Assembly: GCF_002900365.1 (NCBI RefSeq)
Contig: NZ_CP025979.1
Span: forward strand, 186,001 to 250,000
Reading direction: 5' to 3'
Origin: Escherichia marmotae
Lineage (GTDB): Bacteria; Pseudomonadota; Gammaproteobacteria; Enterobacterales; Enterobacteriaceae
Length of the DNA: 64,000 bases
The first letter of the stretch is position 1; each line of letters opens with the position of its first letter. Position numbers and translations under genes: made by a program. The notes beneath the pieces were generated by a model, which made no database searches, was not told where the DNA came from, and saw only the letters and a list, made by a program, of their open reading frames with translations. Below, one piece after another: positions 43,493 through 53,409 of the stretch.

Positions 43493-44350
43493 TCAGGCTA
43501 CCGCTTTTTCAGTTTGTTGCGCTTTCAGCCAGGCGATTTCTTCCGCCCAGATATCCGGGTTAATGGTTTCGAGGATCAGCGGAATACCGTCGAAGCGATC
43601 ATCCTGCATGATCCAGCGGAAAGCATCATGGCCAATATTACCTTCACCAAGACTGTGATGGCGGTCAACGCGGCTGCCAAAGGCGCTTTTCGCATCGTTG
43701 AGGTGCATCCCGCGCAGATACTTAAAGCCGACAATACGGGCAAAATCTGCGAACGTTTTCTCGCATTCGGCAGGGGTACGCAAATCATATCCGGCAGCAA
43801 AAGCATGGCAGGTATCAATGCAAACGCCGACGCGGGATTTATCTTCCACGCCGTCGATAATCGCCGCGAGATGTTCGAACTTAAATCCTAAGTTGCTGCC
43901 CTGACCGGCAGTATTTTCAATCACCGCCGTCACACCTTGTGTTTTATCCAGCGCAATGTTGATGGATTCGGCAATGCGCGCCAGGCAATCCTCTTCTGAA
44001 ATTTGCATCAGGTGACTACCGGGGTGGAAGTTGAGCAAAGAGAGACCCAGTTGTTCGCAACGCTGCATTTCATCTATAAACGCATCGCACGACTTTTCCA
44101 GGGCTTCTGCGACCGGATGGCCAAGGTTAATCAGATAACTGTCGTGGGGAAGAATTTGCGCCGACGTGTAGTGATACTTTTCGCAGGCGGCTTTGAATTC
44201 ATCGATGGTTTGCGTCGTGAGCGGTGCAGCACGCCACTGACGTTGATTTTTGGTGAACAAGGCAAACGCGGTTGCGTCGATTTCGGCGGCGCGAATTGCG
44301 GCATTTGCCAGACCGCCAGCAGCACTAACGTGCGCTCCAATGTATTTCAT
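43493..44350 (-). CDS. nfo: Endonuclease IV
   Basis: Nfo is an AP endonuclease that cuts DNA 5' to abasic sites and is induced by SoxRS in K-12. The 285-residue TIM-barrel protein has the metal ligands in the family's signatures: LNFHPGSH (about residues 105-112), VIENTAGQGS with the Glu ligand near 145, GVCIDTCHAFAAGYD (about 176-190), HLNDAKSAFGSRVDRHHSLGEGNIG (about 215-240) and LILETINPD. All are intact. The ATG at 44348-44350 follows AGGAG at 7-base spacing, but that AGGAG is inside a long inverted repeat. Confidence 0.96.
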   Translation of the reverse strand: MKYIGAHVSAAGGLANAAIRAAEIDATAFALFTKNQRQWRAAPLTTQTIDEFKAACEKYHYTSAQILPHDSYLINLGHPVAEALEKSCDAFIDEMQRCEQLGLSLLNFHPGSHLMQISEEDCLARIAESINIALDKTQGVTAVIENTAGQGSNLGFKFEHLAAIIDGVEDKSRVGVCIDTCHAFAAGYDLRTPAECEKTFADFARIVGFKYLRGMHLNDAKSAFGSRVDRHHSLGEGNIGHDAFRWIMQDDRFDGIPLILETINPDIWAEEIAWLKAQQTEKAVA

Positions 44351-44357
44351 GCGAGGA

Positions 44358-44409
44358 CTCCTGTTAAACCCGCTGGAGGAAAACGGTAATCATAGCGGGT
44401 TAACAGGAG
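44358..44409 (-). promoter_or_regulatory. Inverted repeat covering the nfo ribosome binding site
   Basis: CTCCTGTTAAACCCGCT (44358-44374) and AGCGGGTTAACAGGAG (44394-44409) pair along 16 bases with one bulged base, around a 19-base loop. In the minus-strand RNA the arm nearer nfo ends in AGGAG, the Shine-Dalgarno of nfo. A transcript containing both arms, such as read-through from yeiH, would bury the ribosome site; one starting inside the loop would not. It may also act as a yeiH terminator, though no T run follows. Confidence 0.7.
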
Positions 44410-44423
44410 CAAGATGTAGTGGT

Positions 44424-45473
44424 TTATGCGATGACGCTTTGAATCACATAGTTAATTGCACCACCACCAACAATCAGCCAGGCAAACAGTACCAGTGCCA
44501 TCAGCAGAGGTTTCGCCCCGGCTTTTTTCAGCGCGCTGACGTGAGTGGTCAGACCCAGCGCCGCCATCGCCATTGCCAGCAGGAAGGTATCCAGCGTTAC
44601 CAGCATGTTCACCACGCTCTGCGGTAACAGGTGGAACGAGTTAAAGATGGCAACTACGATGAACAAGATGGCAAACCACGGAATGGTGATTTTGCTTTTC
44701 TCGCCGCTGTTCGCCCCAGATAGCTGTTTAACACGTGCAGCCAGCAGAATAAGGAACGGAGCCAGCATCATCACGCGCAGCATTTTGGAAATAACTGCTG
44801 CGTTTTCTGCATCCGGGCTGATAGCATGACCTGCCGCCACCACCTGCGCCACTTCGTGCACAGTAGAACCAATGTAGATACCGAAAGTTTCCGGGCTAAA
44901 CCATTGAGACATCAGCGGATATATCGCCGGGTAGAGGAAAATCGCGACGGTCCCGAAGATAACAACGGTTGCAACAGCCACGGTTACTTTACTGGCTTCC
45001 GCTTTCACTACCGGCTCAGTTGCCAGTACCGCAGCGGCACCACAAATACTGCTACCGGCACCAATCAACCAACTGGTGTGCTTATCCAGGCCAAACACTT
45101 TCTGCCCCAGGAAGCAAGCCAGCAGGAAGGTACTGGACAGCGTCAGCACGTCAATGATGATCCCACTGATACCGACATCGGCAATTTGCGAGAACGTCAG
45201 ACGGAAGCCATAAAGAATGATACCCAGACGTAATAAATATTGCTTGGCAAACAGCACGCCACCGTCACAGCTTTTCCAGATGTGCGGATAGATGGTGTTG
45301 CCTAAAACCATCCCCAACAAGATTGCGAGGGTGAGGGCACTAAACCCGGCACCCGCAACGGCGGGAATGGAACCACCCCACAGGGCGACCCCGGTGATAA
45401 CTGCACTCAGGGCTAACCCCGGAATAAAATGCCGCAGTGTACGATGTTGTTTCTGTAAGGTGATATTCGTCAT
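44424..45473 (-). CDS. yeiH: YeiH, inner-membrane protein (UPF0324, putative sulfate exporter family)
   Basis: The 349-residue protein has about ten membrane helices and belongs to UPF0324 (Pfam Cons_hypoth698), a family named for a putative sulfate exporter in another organism. Conserved stretches LRLGIILYGFRLTF, LIGAGSSICGAAAVLATEP and STVHEVAQVVAAG are present. Its true substrate is not known. It is divergent from yeiE, a LysR-type regulator 100 bases away, which probably controls it. Confidence 0.92.
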   Translation of the reverse strand: MTNITLQKQHRTLRHFIPGLALSAVITGVALWGGSIPAVAGAGFSALTLAILLGMVLGNTIYPHIWKSCDGGVLFAKQYLLRLGIILYGFRLTFSQIADVGISGIIIDVLTLSSTFLLACFLGQKVFGLDKHTSWLIGAGSSICGAAAVLATEPVVKAEASKVTVAVATVVIFGTVAIFLYPAIYPLMSQWFSPETFGIYIGSTVHEVAQVVAAGHAISPDAENAAVISKMLRVMMLAPFLILLAARVKQLSGANSGEKSKITIPWFAILFIVVAIFNSFHLLPQSVVNMLVTLDTFLLAMAMAALGLTTHVSALKKAGAKPLLMALVLFAWLIVGGGAINYVIQSVIA

Positions 45474-45571
45474 AACCCTCTCCTTTAACCGGGCATAAGG
45501 TTACGTCTAACTGGTTTAAAAATAAAATTGATTATATATTTATAATTAATCTTTATAAGTGGTAAGCGACT

Positions 45572-46453
45572 ATGCACATCACCCTCCGACAGTTGGAAGT
45601 TTTTGCAGAAGTATTGAAAAGTGGATCCACCACCCAGGCGTCGGTGATGCTGGCGTTGTCGCAATCAGCAGTGAGCGCAGCCTTGACCGACCTGGAAGGG
45701 CAGCTTGGCGTGCAACTGTTTGATCGCGTGGGGAAAAGACTGGTTGTTAATGAACACGGACGGCTGCTTTATCCGCGCGCGCTGGCGCTGCTGGAACAGG
45801 CTGTTGAAATTGAACAACTGTTTCGCGAAGACAACGGCGCGATTCGTGTCTATGCCAGTAGCACCATCGGCAATTACATTTTACCCGCTGTTATCGCCCG
45901 TTATCGCCATGATTACCCGCAGTTGCCGATTGAACTTAGCGTTGGTAACAGCCAGGACGTGATGCAGGCGGTGCTGGATTTCCGCGTTGATATTGGCTTT
46001 ATTGAAGGGCCGTGCCACAGCACTGAAATCATTTCTGAACCTTGGCTGGAAGACGAACTGGTGGTTTTCGCCTCGCCAACCTCGCCGCTTGCTCATGGTC
46101 CGGTCACCTTAGAACAGCTTGCTGCCGCACCGTGGATCCTGCGTGAACGCGGTTCTGGTACGCGGGAGATTGTCGACTATCTGTTACTGTCGCATCTGCC
46201 GAAGTTTGAGATGGCGATGGAGTTGGGAAACTCCGAGGCCATCAAACATGCTGTGCGTCACGGACTGGGGATTAGCTGCCTGTCGCGACGGGTGATTGAA
46301 GAGCAATTACAGGCTGGCTCTTTACGTGAAGTTGCTGTCCCGCTGCCGCGCCTGATGCGCACGCTGTGGCGTATTCATCATCGGCAAAAACACCTTTCCA
46401 ACGCGTTAATGCGCTTTCTGGACTACTGCAATCCTGCCAATTTACCGCGTTAA
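45572..46453 (+). CDS. yeiE: YeiE, LysR-family regulator
   Basis: YeiE is a LysR-type transcription factor of 293 residues. The N-terminal winged helix-turn-helix reads LRQLEVFAEVLKSGSTTQASVMLALSQSAVSAALTDLE in pieces across residues 5-42, and the effector-binding domain follows (IRVYASSTIGNYILPAVIARY). It has been linked to sulfite sensing and iron homeostasis in enterobacteria. The divergent position from yeiH suggests yeiH is a target. Confidence 0.93.
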   Translation: MHITLRQLEVFAEVLKSGSTTQASVMLALSQSAVSAALTDLEGQLGVQLFDRVGKRLVVNEHGRLLYPRALALLEQAVEIEQLFREDNGAIRVYASSTIGNYILPAVIARYRHDYPQLPIELSVGNSQDVMQAVLDFRVDIGFIEGPCHSTEIISEPWLEDELVVFASPTSPLAHGPVTLEQLAAAPWILRERGSGTREIVDYLLLSHLPKFEMAMELGNSEAIKHAVRHGLGISCLSRRVIEEQLQAGSLREVAVPLPRLMRTLWRIHHRQKHLSNALMRFLDYCNPANLPR

Positions 46454-46471
46454 GTTGCTGTACAGGAACAT

Positions 46472-46507
46472 GCTGGCGCTGTGTCGATTTCGTGACGCAG
46501 CGCCAGC
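46472..46507. terminator. Strong hairpin between yeiE and lysP
   Basis: GCTGGCGCTG (46472-46481) and CAGCGCCAGC (46498-46507) pair perfectly over 10 bases around a 16-base loop. No T run follows, so this may be a mRNA-stabilising end or a weak terminator of yeiE. Confidence 0.55.
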
Positions 46508-46658
46508 GTCAGGCATTCGCCAGAAAAGAGATTGGCTGCTTTACTTATAATTCCTGGGCGATCATGAAGGTCTCTTATAAAAGCGCATTTCTATCGGAAG
46601 GATTGCAAATCGTCTGCTACAATCGCGCCTCATTTTTAATGATGGATAGCATTTTCGT

Positions 46659-48128
46659 ATGGTTTCCGAAACTAAAACCACAGAAGCGCCGGGCTTACGC
46701 CGTGAATTAAAGGCGCGTCACCTGACGATGATTGCCATTGGTGGCTCCATCGGTACGGGTCTTTTTGTTGCCTCTGGTGCAACGATTTCTCAGGCAGGTC
46801 CGGGCGGGGCGCTGCTCTCGTATATTTTGATTGGCCTGATGGTCTACTTCCTGATGACCAGTCTTGGCGAACTGGCGGCGTATATGCCAGTTTCTGGTTC
46901 GTTTGCGACTTACGGTCAGAACTATGTAGAAGAGGGCTTTGGCTTCGCGCTGGGCTGGAACTACTGGTACAACTGGGCGGTAACTATCGCTGTTGATCTG
47001 GTGGCCGCGCAGTTGGTAATGAGCTGGTGGTTCCCGGATGTCCCTGGTTGGATCTGGAGTGCGCTGTTCCTCGGCGTTATCTTCCTGCTGAATTACATTT
47101 CGGTCAGAGGCTTTGGTGAAGCGGAGTACTGGTTCTCACTGATCAAAGTTACGACCGTGATTATCTTTATCGCCGTTGGCGTGATGATGATTTTCGGTAT
47201 CTTCAAAGGTGCACAGCCTGCTGGCTGGAGTAACTGGACGATAGGCGAGGCACCGTTTGCCGGTGGTTTTGCGGCGATGATCGGTGTGGCGATGATTGTC
47301 GGCTTCTCCTTCCAGGGAACCGAACTGATTGGTATTGCGGCGGGTGAATCTGAAGAGCCGGGGAAAAATATTCCGCGTGCGGTACGTCAGGTGTTCTGGC
47401 GAATTCTGCTGTTCTATGTATTCGCGATCCTGATCATCAGCTTGATCATTCCGTACACCGATCCAAGTCTGTTACGCAATGATGTGAAAGACATCAGCGT
47501 CAGCCCGTTCACGCTGGTGTTCCAGCACGCAGGACTGCTTTCTGCGGCGGCGGTGATGAACGCGGTTATTCTGACAGCAGTACTGTCAGCGGGTAACTCC
47601 GGTATGTACGCGTCTACCCGTATGCTGTACACCCTGGCGTGCGATGGCAAAGCGCCGCGTATTTTCTCTAAACTGTCGCGCGGCGGTGTACCACGTAATG
47701 CGCTATATGCCACGACGGTTATTGCCGGTCTGTGCTTCCTGACCTCCATGTTTGGTAACCAGACGGTGTATCTGTGGCTGCTGAATACCTCCGGGATGAC
47801 CGGCTTTATCGCCTGGCTGGGGATTGCTATCAGTCACTATCGTTTCCGTCGCGGCTATGTATTGCAGGGACACGATATTAACGACCTGCCGTATCGTTCG
47901 GGCTTCTTCCCGCTGGGACCGATCTTCGCCTTTGTGCTGTGCCTGATTATCACTCTGGGCCAGAACTACGAAGCGTTCCTGAAAGATACCATCGACTGGG
48001 GCGGCGTAGCGGCAACGTATATCGGTATCCCGCTGTTCCTGGCCATCTGGTTTGGTTACAAGTTGATTAAAGGAACTCACTTCGTGCGTTACAGCGAAAT
48101 GAAGTTCCCACAGAACGACAATAAATAA
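46659..48128 (+). CDS. lysP: LysP, lysine permease
   Basis: LysP is the lysine-specific APC-family importer that also restrains the pH sensor CadC when lysine is absent. The 489-residue protein has twelve predicted helices. The N-terminal region RHLTMIAIGGSIGTGLFVASG contains the family's GSxxGTG substrate-binding motif (residues 29-35 or so). It stands alone, with its own terminator at 48149-48174. ArgP control is known in K-12; I could not locate that site with confidence. Confidence 0.97.
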   Translation: MVSETKTTEAPGLRRELKARHLTMIAIGGSIGTGLFVASGATISQAGPGGALLSYILIGLMVYFLMTSLGELAAYMPVSGSFATYGQNYVEEGFGFALGWNYWYNWAVTIAVDLVAAQLVMSWWFPDVPGWIWSALFLGVIFLLNYISVRGFGEAEYWFSLIKVTTVIIFIAVGVMMIFGIFKGAQPAGWSNWTIGEAPFAGGFAAMIGVAMIVGFSFQGTELIGIAAGESEEPGKNIPRAVRQVFWRILLFYVFAILIISLIIPYTDPSLLRNDVKDISVSPFTLVFQHAGLLSAAAVMNAVILTAVLSAGNSGMYASTRMLYTLACDGKAPRIFSKLSRGGVPRNALYATTVIAGLCFLTSMFGNQTVYLWLLNTSGMTGFIAWLGIAISHYRFRRGYVLQGHDINDLPYRSGFFPLGPIFAFVLCLIITLGQNYEAFLKDTIDWGGVAATYIGIPLFLAIWFGYKLIKGTHFVRYSEMKFPQNDNK

Positions 48129-48148
48129 GCGTTATCTCTTCCTTATTA

Positions 48149-48174
48149 AGCCCTCTCACCTGAGAGGGCTTTTT
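48149..48174 (+). terminator. Terminator of lysP
   Basis: AGCCCTCTCA, a CCTG turn and TGAGAGGGCT followed by TTTTT: a perfect stem with a T run, 20 bases past the lysP stop. Confidence 0.92.
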
Positions 48175-48221
48175 CAATTCTATTTCCCATATAAATCATA
48201 CGTATATAAAATTTAACAATT

Positions 48222-48240
48222 GAATTGATAATTGTTATCG
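48222..48240 (+). promoter_or_regulatory. Fur box upstream of cirA
   Basis: GAATTGATAATTGTTATCG matches the Fur 19-mer at most positions (GATAAT-type hexamers). It lies about 180 bases before cirA, where iron repression is expected. Confidence 0.7.
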
Positions 48241-48419
48241 TTTGCATTATTGTTACGCGAAATGAAAAAGGCTGACAAATCAGAGGCTGTTCAGGCGCTC
48301 TGGGATGATCACCTGCATACAAAAAAAGTCCACTGCGATGCTGCCGTGCGCAAGAGGACGTGAAGAAGATGTGAGCGATAACCCATTTTATTTTCGTAGT
48401 TACCTCATGGAGATATGGA

Positions 48420-50411
48420 ATGTTTAGGTTGAACCCCTTCGTACGGGTCGGGCTGTGTTTGTCCGCGATTTCTTGTGCATGGCCTGTGTTAGCGGTTGAT
48501 GATGATGGCGAAACGATGGTTGTCACCGCCTCTTCCGTTGAACAAAACCTCAAAGACGCACCTGCCAGTATCAGCGTCATTACCCAGGAAGACTTGCAGC
48601 GTAAACCGGTACAGAACCTGAAAGATGTCCTCAAAGAAGTGCCAGGCGTACAACTGACTAACGAAGGGGACAATCGCAAGGGCGTCAGCATTCGTGGTCT
48701 GGACAGCAGCTATACCCTGATTCTTGTCGATGGTAAACGCGTGAACTCCCGCAATGCTGTCTTCCGTCATAATGACTTCGATCTGAATTGGATCCCGGTT
48801 GATTCCATCGAACGTATTGAAGTGGTACGTGGCCCGATGTCCTCGTTATATGGTTCTGATGCGCTCGGCGGCGTGGTCAACATTATCACCAAAAAAATTG
48901 GCCAGAAATGGTCAGGAACCGTTACGGTCGATACCACCATTCAGGAACATCGCGATCGCGGCGACACCTACAACGGTCAGTTTTTTACCAGTGGGCCACT
49001 AATTGACGGCGTGCTGGGAATGAAAGCCTACGGCAGCCTGGCGAAACGTGAAAAGGATGACCCGCAGAACTCAACCACCACCGATAGCGGAGAAACGCCG
49101 CGCATTGAAGGATTCTCCAGCCGCGATGGCAATGTCGAATTTGCCTGGACGCCGAATCAAAATCACGATTTTACCGCTGGTTACGGTTTCGACCGTCAGG
49201 ATCGTGATTCCGACTCGCTGGACAAAAACCGCCTGGAACGCCAGAACTACTCTGTCAGCCATAATGGTCGCTGGGATTATGGCACCAGTGAGCTGAAATA
49301 CTATGGCGAGAAAGTCGAAAACAAAAACCCTGGTAACAGCAGCCCGATTACCTCAGAAAGTAATACTGTTGATGGCAAATACACGTTACCGCTGACGGCG
49401 ATTAATCAGTTTGTCACGGTCGGCGGTGAATGGCGTCACGACAAACTTAGCGATGCGGTAAACCTGACCGGCGGCACCAGCACCAAAACATCTGCCAGCC
49501 AGTATGCACTGTTTGTGGAAGACGAATGGCGGATCTTCGAGCCGCTGGCGCTGACGACCGGCGTGCGTATGGACGATCACGAAACCTACGGCGATCACTG
49601 GAGCCCGCGTGCCTATCTGGTCTATAACGCCACCGATACCGTAACGGTGAAAGGCGGCTGGGCGACGGCTTTTAAAGCACCTTCTTTACTGCAACTTAGC
49701 CCTGACTGGACGACTAATTCCTGCCGTGGCGCATGTAAGATTGTTGGTAGCCCGGATCTGAAGCCAGAAACCAGCGAAAGTTGGGAGCTGGGGCTTTACT
49801 ACATGGGGGAAGAAGGCTGGCTGGAAGGCGTTGAATCCAGCGTGACTGTTTTCCGTAACGATGTGAAAGATCGCATCAGTATCAGCCGCACGTCCGACGT
49901 CAACGCTGCACCGGGCTACCAGAACTTTGTAGGTTTTGAAACCGGGGCTAATGGTCGACGTGTACCGGTATTCAGCTACTACAACGTTAACAAAGCGCGC
50001 ATTCAGGGCGTGGAAACCGAGTTGAAAATCCCGTTCAGTGACGAATGGAAACTGTCACTCAACTACACCTATAACGATGGTCGTGATGTCAGCAATGGTG
50101 AAAACAAACCGCTTTCCGATCTGCCGTTCCATACCGCCAACGGTACGCTGGACTGGAAACCACTGGTGCTGGAAGACTGGTCATTCTATGTTTCTGCTCA
50201 TTATACCGGGCAGAAACGTGCCGATAGCGATACGGCTAAAACGCCGGGTGGCTATACGATCTGGAATACCGGTGCGGCATGGCAGGTGACCAAAGACGTC
50301 AAACTGCGCGCGGGCGTGCTGAACCTGACAGATAAAGATCTCAGCCGTGATGACTACAGCTATAACGAAGACGGACGTCGTTACTTTATGGCGGTGGATT
50401 ATCGCTTCTGA
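48420..50411 (+). CDS. cirA: CirA, catecholate siderophore receptor
   Basis: CirA is a TonB-dependent outer-membrane receptor for catecholate siderophore breakdown products, also used by colicin I and some siderophore-antibiotic conjugates. The 663-residue precursor has a signal peptide (to about residue 25), the TonB box ETMVVTAS just after it, a plug domain (about 40-160) with the LVDGKRVNSR segment, and a 22-strand barrel ending in the usual aromatic C-terminus VDYRF. It is full length. A Fur box lies upstream. Confidence 0.97.
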   Translation: MFRLNPFVRVGLCLSAISCAWPVLAVDDDGETMVVTASSVEQNLKDAPASISVITQEDLQRKPVQNLKDVLKEVPGVQLTNEGDNRKGVSIRGLDSSYTLILVDGKRVNSRNAVFRHNDFDLNWIPVDSIERIEVVRGPMSSLYGSDALGGVVNIITKKIGQKWSGTVTVDTTIQEHRDRGDTYNGQFFTSGPLIDGVLGMKAYGSLAKREKDDPQNSTTTDSGETPRIEGFSSRDGNVEFAWTPNQNHDFTAGYGFDRQDRDSDSLDKNRLERQNYSVSHNGRWDYGTSELKYYGEKVENKNPGNSSPITSESNTVDGKYTLPLTAINQFVTVGGEWRHDKLSDAVNLTGGTSTKTSASQYALFVEDEWRIFEPLALTTGVRMDDHETYGDHWSPRAYLVYNATDTVTVKGGWATAFKAPSLLQLSPDWTTNSCRGACKIVGSPDLKPETSESWELGLYYMGEEGWLEGVESSVTVFRNDVKDRISISRTSDVNAAPGYQNFVGFETGANGRRVPVFSYYNVNKARIQGVETELKIPFSDEWKLSLNYTYNDGRDVSNGENKPLSDLPFHTANGTLDWKPLVLEDWSFYVSAHYTGQKRADSDTAKTPGGYTIWNTGAAWQVTKDVKLRAGVLNLTDKDLSRDDYSYNEDGRRYFMAVDYRF

Positions 50412-50420
50412 TGAGAAGAT

Positions 50421-50436
50421 GCCCGGCGAACCGGGC
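50421..50436. terminator. Hairpin between convergent cirA and yeiG
   Basis: GCCCGG and CCGGGC surround the tetraloop CGAA in the 31 bases between the two stops. It could end transcripts from either side. Confidence 0.65.
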
Positions 50437-50442
50437 GGACTG

Positions 50443-51279
50443 TCACTTCAGTAAATACTGCGCATGGAAGCGCAGATGATCCTCTATAAAAGAAGCAATG
50501 AAGTAATAGCTGTGATCATAACCCGGCTGAATACGCAGCGTCATCGGCCACGCTTTCTGGCGCGCGGCTTCTGCCAACACGGCGGGTTGTAACTGGTCGG
50601 CAAGAAACTGATCGTTATCACCCTGATCAATCAGCGTCGGGATCGCATCCTGCGCATTGCTGGCGTACATCAGCGCACAACTGTCCCATGCCACCCAGTC
50701 ATTTTTATCCTCACCCAGATAGGTGCTAAATGCTTTGATTCCCCACGAAACGCTGCACGGATTCACAATCGGCGCAAAGGCGGAAACGCTGGTATATTTG
50801 CCCGGATTTTTCAGCGCCATAATCAGAGCACCATGACCTCCCATCGAATGGCCGCTGATGGCGCAGCGATTGCTGACGTTAAATTGCGACTGAATCAGTG
50901 CTGGTAATTCATCACGCAGATAATCATACATCCGGTAATGTGCCGCCCACGGCGGTTGCGTGGCGTTAAGATAAAACCCGGCACCCTGGCCTAAATCATA
51001 GCCGTCGTCATTGGCAACATGTTCGCCACGCGGGCTGGTGTCTGGCATTACCAGTACAATCCCCAGTTCTGCCGCCACGCGCTGGGCACCTGCTTTGGTG
51101 GCGAAGTTTTCATCATTACAGGTTAAGCCTGAAAGCCAGTACAGCACCGGCGGCGGGGCGTTATCGCGGGGCGGTGGGAGAAAGATACTGAACGTCATCG
51201 GGCAGTTTAAGGTACTGGAGTCATGTCGCCAGCGTTGCTGCCAGCCTTCAAAACAGCGATGCTCTTCGAGCATTTCCAT
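50443..51279 (-). CDS. yeiG: YeiG, S-formylglutathione hydrolase
   Basis: YeiG hydrolyses S-formylglutathione to formate and glutathione in formaldehyde detoxification; it is a paralogue of FrmB. The 278-residue esterase-D-family alpha/beta hydrolase shows the nucleophile elbow GHSMGGHG with Ser145, DQGDNDQFL with the catalytic Asp near residue 223, and GYDHSYYFI with His256. All are in place. It is a single gene with a lone ATG after AAGGAG. Confidence 0.96.
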   Translation of the reverse strand: MEMLEEHRCFEGWQQRWRHDSSTLNCPMTFSIFLPPPRDNAPPPVLYWLSGLTCNDENFATKAGAQRVAAELGIVLVMPDTSPRGEHVANDDGYDLGQGAGFYLNATQPPWAAHYRMYDYLRDELPALIQSQFNVSNRCAISGHSMGGHGALIMALKNPGKYTSVSAFAPIVNPCSVSWGIKAFSTYLGEDKNDWVAWDSCALMYASNAQDAIPTLIDQGDNDQFLADQLQPAVLAEAARQKAWPMTLRIQPGYDHSYYFIASFIEDHLRFHAQYLLK

Positions 51280-51536
51280 GCGTGGCTCCTTGTTATGTTG
51301 TTTGCAATTTTTTCATCATACCGTTTATTCAGTGTGTTGTGAGTAACTTTCACTTCCGCATATGCATAACGATGTTTTAACATCTACGGCTGAAAGGCAG
51401 CGGCAATTACAATAATTATCGCTGTGAATACTGGATTATGTGCGCCACCTCACGCACAATAATCAGGCTGCGAATCAGCTTAATAACTTTGCCCCCACGC
51501 AGGGCGGAGGCGTCACACCTGCAGGAGAAATCATAA

Positions 51537-52205
51537 ATGCCATCACTCAGTAAAGAAGCGGCCCTGGTTCATGAAGCGTTGGTTGCGCGAGGACTTGAAA
51601 CACCGCTACGCCCGCCCGTGCATGAAATGGATAACGAAACGCGCAAAAGCCTTATTGCCGGTCATATGACCGAAATCATGCAGTTATTGAATCTCGACCT
51701 GGCTGATGACAGTTTGATGGAAACGCCGCATCGCATCGCCAAAATGTATGTCGATGAAATTTTCTCCGGTCTGGATTACGCCAACTTCCCGAAAATCACC
51801 CTCATTGAAAATAAAATGAAGGTCGATGAAATGGTCACCGTGCGCGATATCACCCTGACCAGCACTTGTGAACACCATTTTGTCACTATTGATGGCAAAG
51901 CGACGGTGGCCTACATCCCGAAAGATTCGGTCATCGGCCTGTCGAAAATTAACCGCATTGTGCAGTTCTTTGCCCAGCGTCCGCAGGTACAGGAACGTCT
52001 GACCCAGCAAATTCTCATTGCGCTACAAACGCTGCTGGGCACCAATAACGTGGCGGTCTCTATCGACGCGGTGCATTACTGCGTAAAAGCGCGTGGTATT
52101 CGCGACGCGACCAGCGCCACGACAACGACTTCCCTCGGTGGTTTGTTCAAATCCAGTCAGAATACGCGCCACGAATTTTTGCGCGCTGTGCGTCATCACA
52201 ACTGA
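51537..52205 (+). CDS. folE: GTP cyclohydrolase I
   Basis: FolE converts GTP to 7,8-dihydroneopterin triphosphate, the first step of folate synthesis. The 222-residue protein has the zinc site in STCEHHF (Cys111 and the following histidines) plus VHYCVKARG with the second Cys near residue 181, and the signature [23 protein letters not shown]. Start ATG follows AGGAGAAA. yeiB follows after 16 bases and is probably in the same transcript. Confidence 0.97.
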
Positions 52206-52221
52206 TTAAAAGGCAGGAACC

Positions 52222-53379
52222 ATGGAGCGCAACGTCACGCTCGATTTTGTTCGCGGCGTCGCCATTCTGGGGATCCTGCTTCTCAACATCAGCGCCTTTG
52301 GACTCCCAAAGGCGGCTTATCTCAATCCCGCCTGGTACGGCACCATTACACCGCAGGATGCCTGGAGCTGGGCTTTTCTCGATCTTATCGGCCAGGTGAA
52401 ATTCCTCACGCTTTTTGCGTTGCTGTTTGGTGCCGGTCTGCAAATGTTGCTGCCGCGTGGCAGACGTTGGATCCAGTCACGTCTAACACTGCTGGTCTTG
52501 CTGGGCTTTATTCACGGTTTATTATTCTGGGACGGCGATATCCTGCTGGCTTACGGGTTGGTGGGCTTAATCAGTTGGCGACTGGTGCGCGATGCGCCAT
52601 CGGTAAAAAGCCTGTTTAACACCGGCGTCATGCTTTATCTGATAGGGCTTGGTGTTTTGCTGTTGTTGGGGGTGATTTCCGATAGCCAGACCAGCCGTGC
52701 CTGGACACCGGATGCATCCGCCATTTTGTATGAAAAATACTGGAAACTTCACGGCGGCGTTGAAGCTATCAGTAACCGCGCCGACGGGGTAGGGAACAGT
52801 TTGCTGGCCCTGGGAGCGCAGTATGGCTGGCAACTGGCGGGGATGATGTTGATTGGCGCGGCATTGATGCGTAGTGGTTGGCTGAAAGGGCAGTACAGCC
52901 TGCGCCACTATCGCCGTACCGGTTTTGTGCTGGTGGCAATTGGGGTGATGATTAATCTTCCTGCTATCGCACTACAATGGCGGCTGGACTGGGCATATCG
53001 CTGGTGCGCCTTCTTACTCCAGATGCCACGAGAACTGAGTGCGCCATTTCAGGCGATTGGCTATGCCTCGTTACTGTTCGGCTTTTGGCCGCAATTAAGC
53101 CGCTTTAAGCTGGTGCTGGCGATTGCTTGCGTTGGGCGGATGGCGCTGACCAACTACCTGCTGCAAACGCTGATTTGTACCACACTGTTTTACCACCTCG
53201 GTTTGTTTATGCAGTTTGACCGTCTGGAACTGCTGGTGTTTGTTATTCCAGTATGGCTGGCGAATATTCTCTTCTCTGTTATCTGGTTGCGTTACTTCCG
53301 CCAGGGGCCGGTAGAATGGTTATGGCGTCAGTTAACCTTGCGCGCTGCCGGACCTGCATTATCCAAAACATCCAGATAA
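52222..53379 (+). CDS. yeiB: YeiB, DUF418 inner-membrane protein
   Basis: The 385-residue protein has about ten membrane helices, an N-terminal RNVTLDFVRGVAILGILLLNI segment typical of the acyltransferase-3-like/DUF418 family, and a C-terminal DUF418 domain. Its function is not established. It is in line with folE (16-base gap) and followed by galS after about 140 bases that hold the galS control sites. Confidence 0.92.
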   Translation: MERNVTLDFVRGVAILGILLLNISAFGLPKAAYLNPAWYGTITPQDAWSWAFLDLIGQVKFLTLFALLFGAGLQMLLPRGRRWIQSRLTLLVLLGFIHGLLFWDGDILLAYGLVGLISWRLVRDAPSVKSLFNTGVMLYLIGLGVLLLLGVISDSQTSRAWTPDASAILYEKYWKLHGGVEAISNRADGVGNSLLALGAQYGWQLAGMMLIGAALMRSGWLKGQYSLRHYRRTGFVLVAIGVMINLPAIALQWRLDWAYRWCAFLLQMPRELSAPFQAIGYASLLFGFWPQLSRFKLVLAIACVGRMALTNYLLQTLICTTLFYHLGLFMQFDRLELLVFVIPVWLANILFSVIWLRYFRQGPVEWLWRQLTLRAAGPALSKTSR

Positions 53380-53409
53380 CGATCTGGATCACATTCATTA
53401 ACAAAATGG

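Noticed and set aside
48146..48691. A 181-residue minus-strand frame over the cirA leader and start.
   Set aside because: It overlaps the lysP terminator, the Fur box and the cirA signal peptide. It shows no family resemblance.
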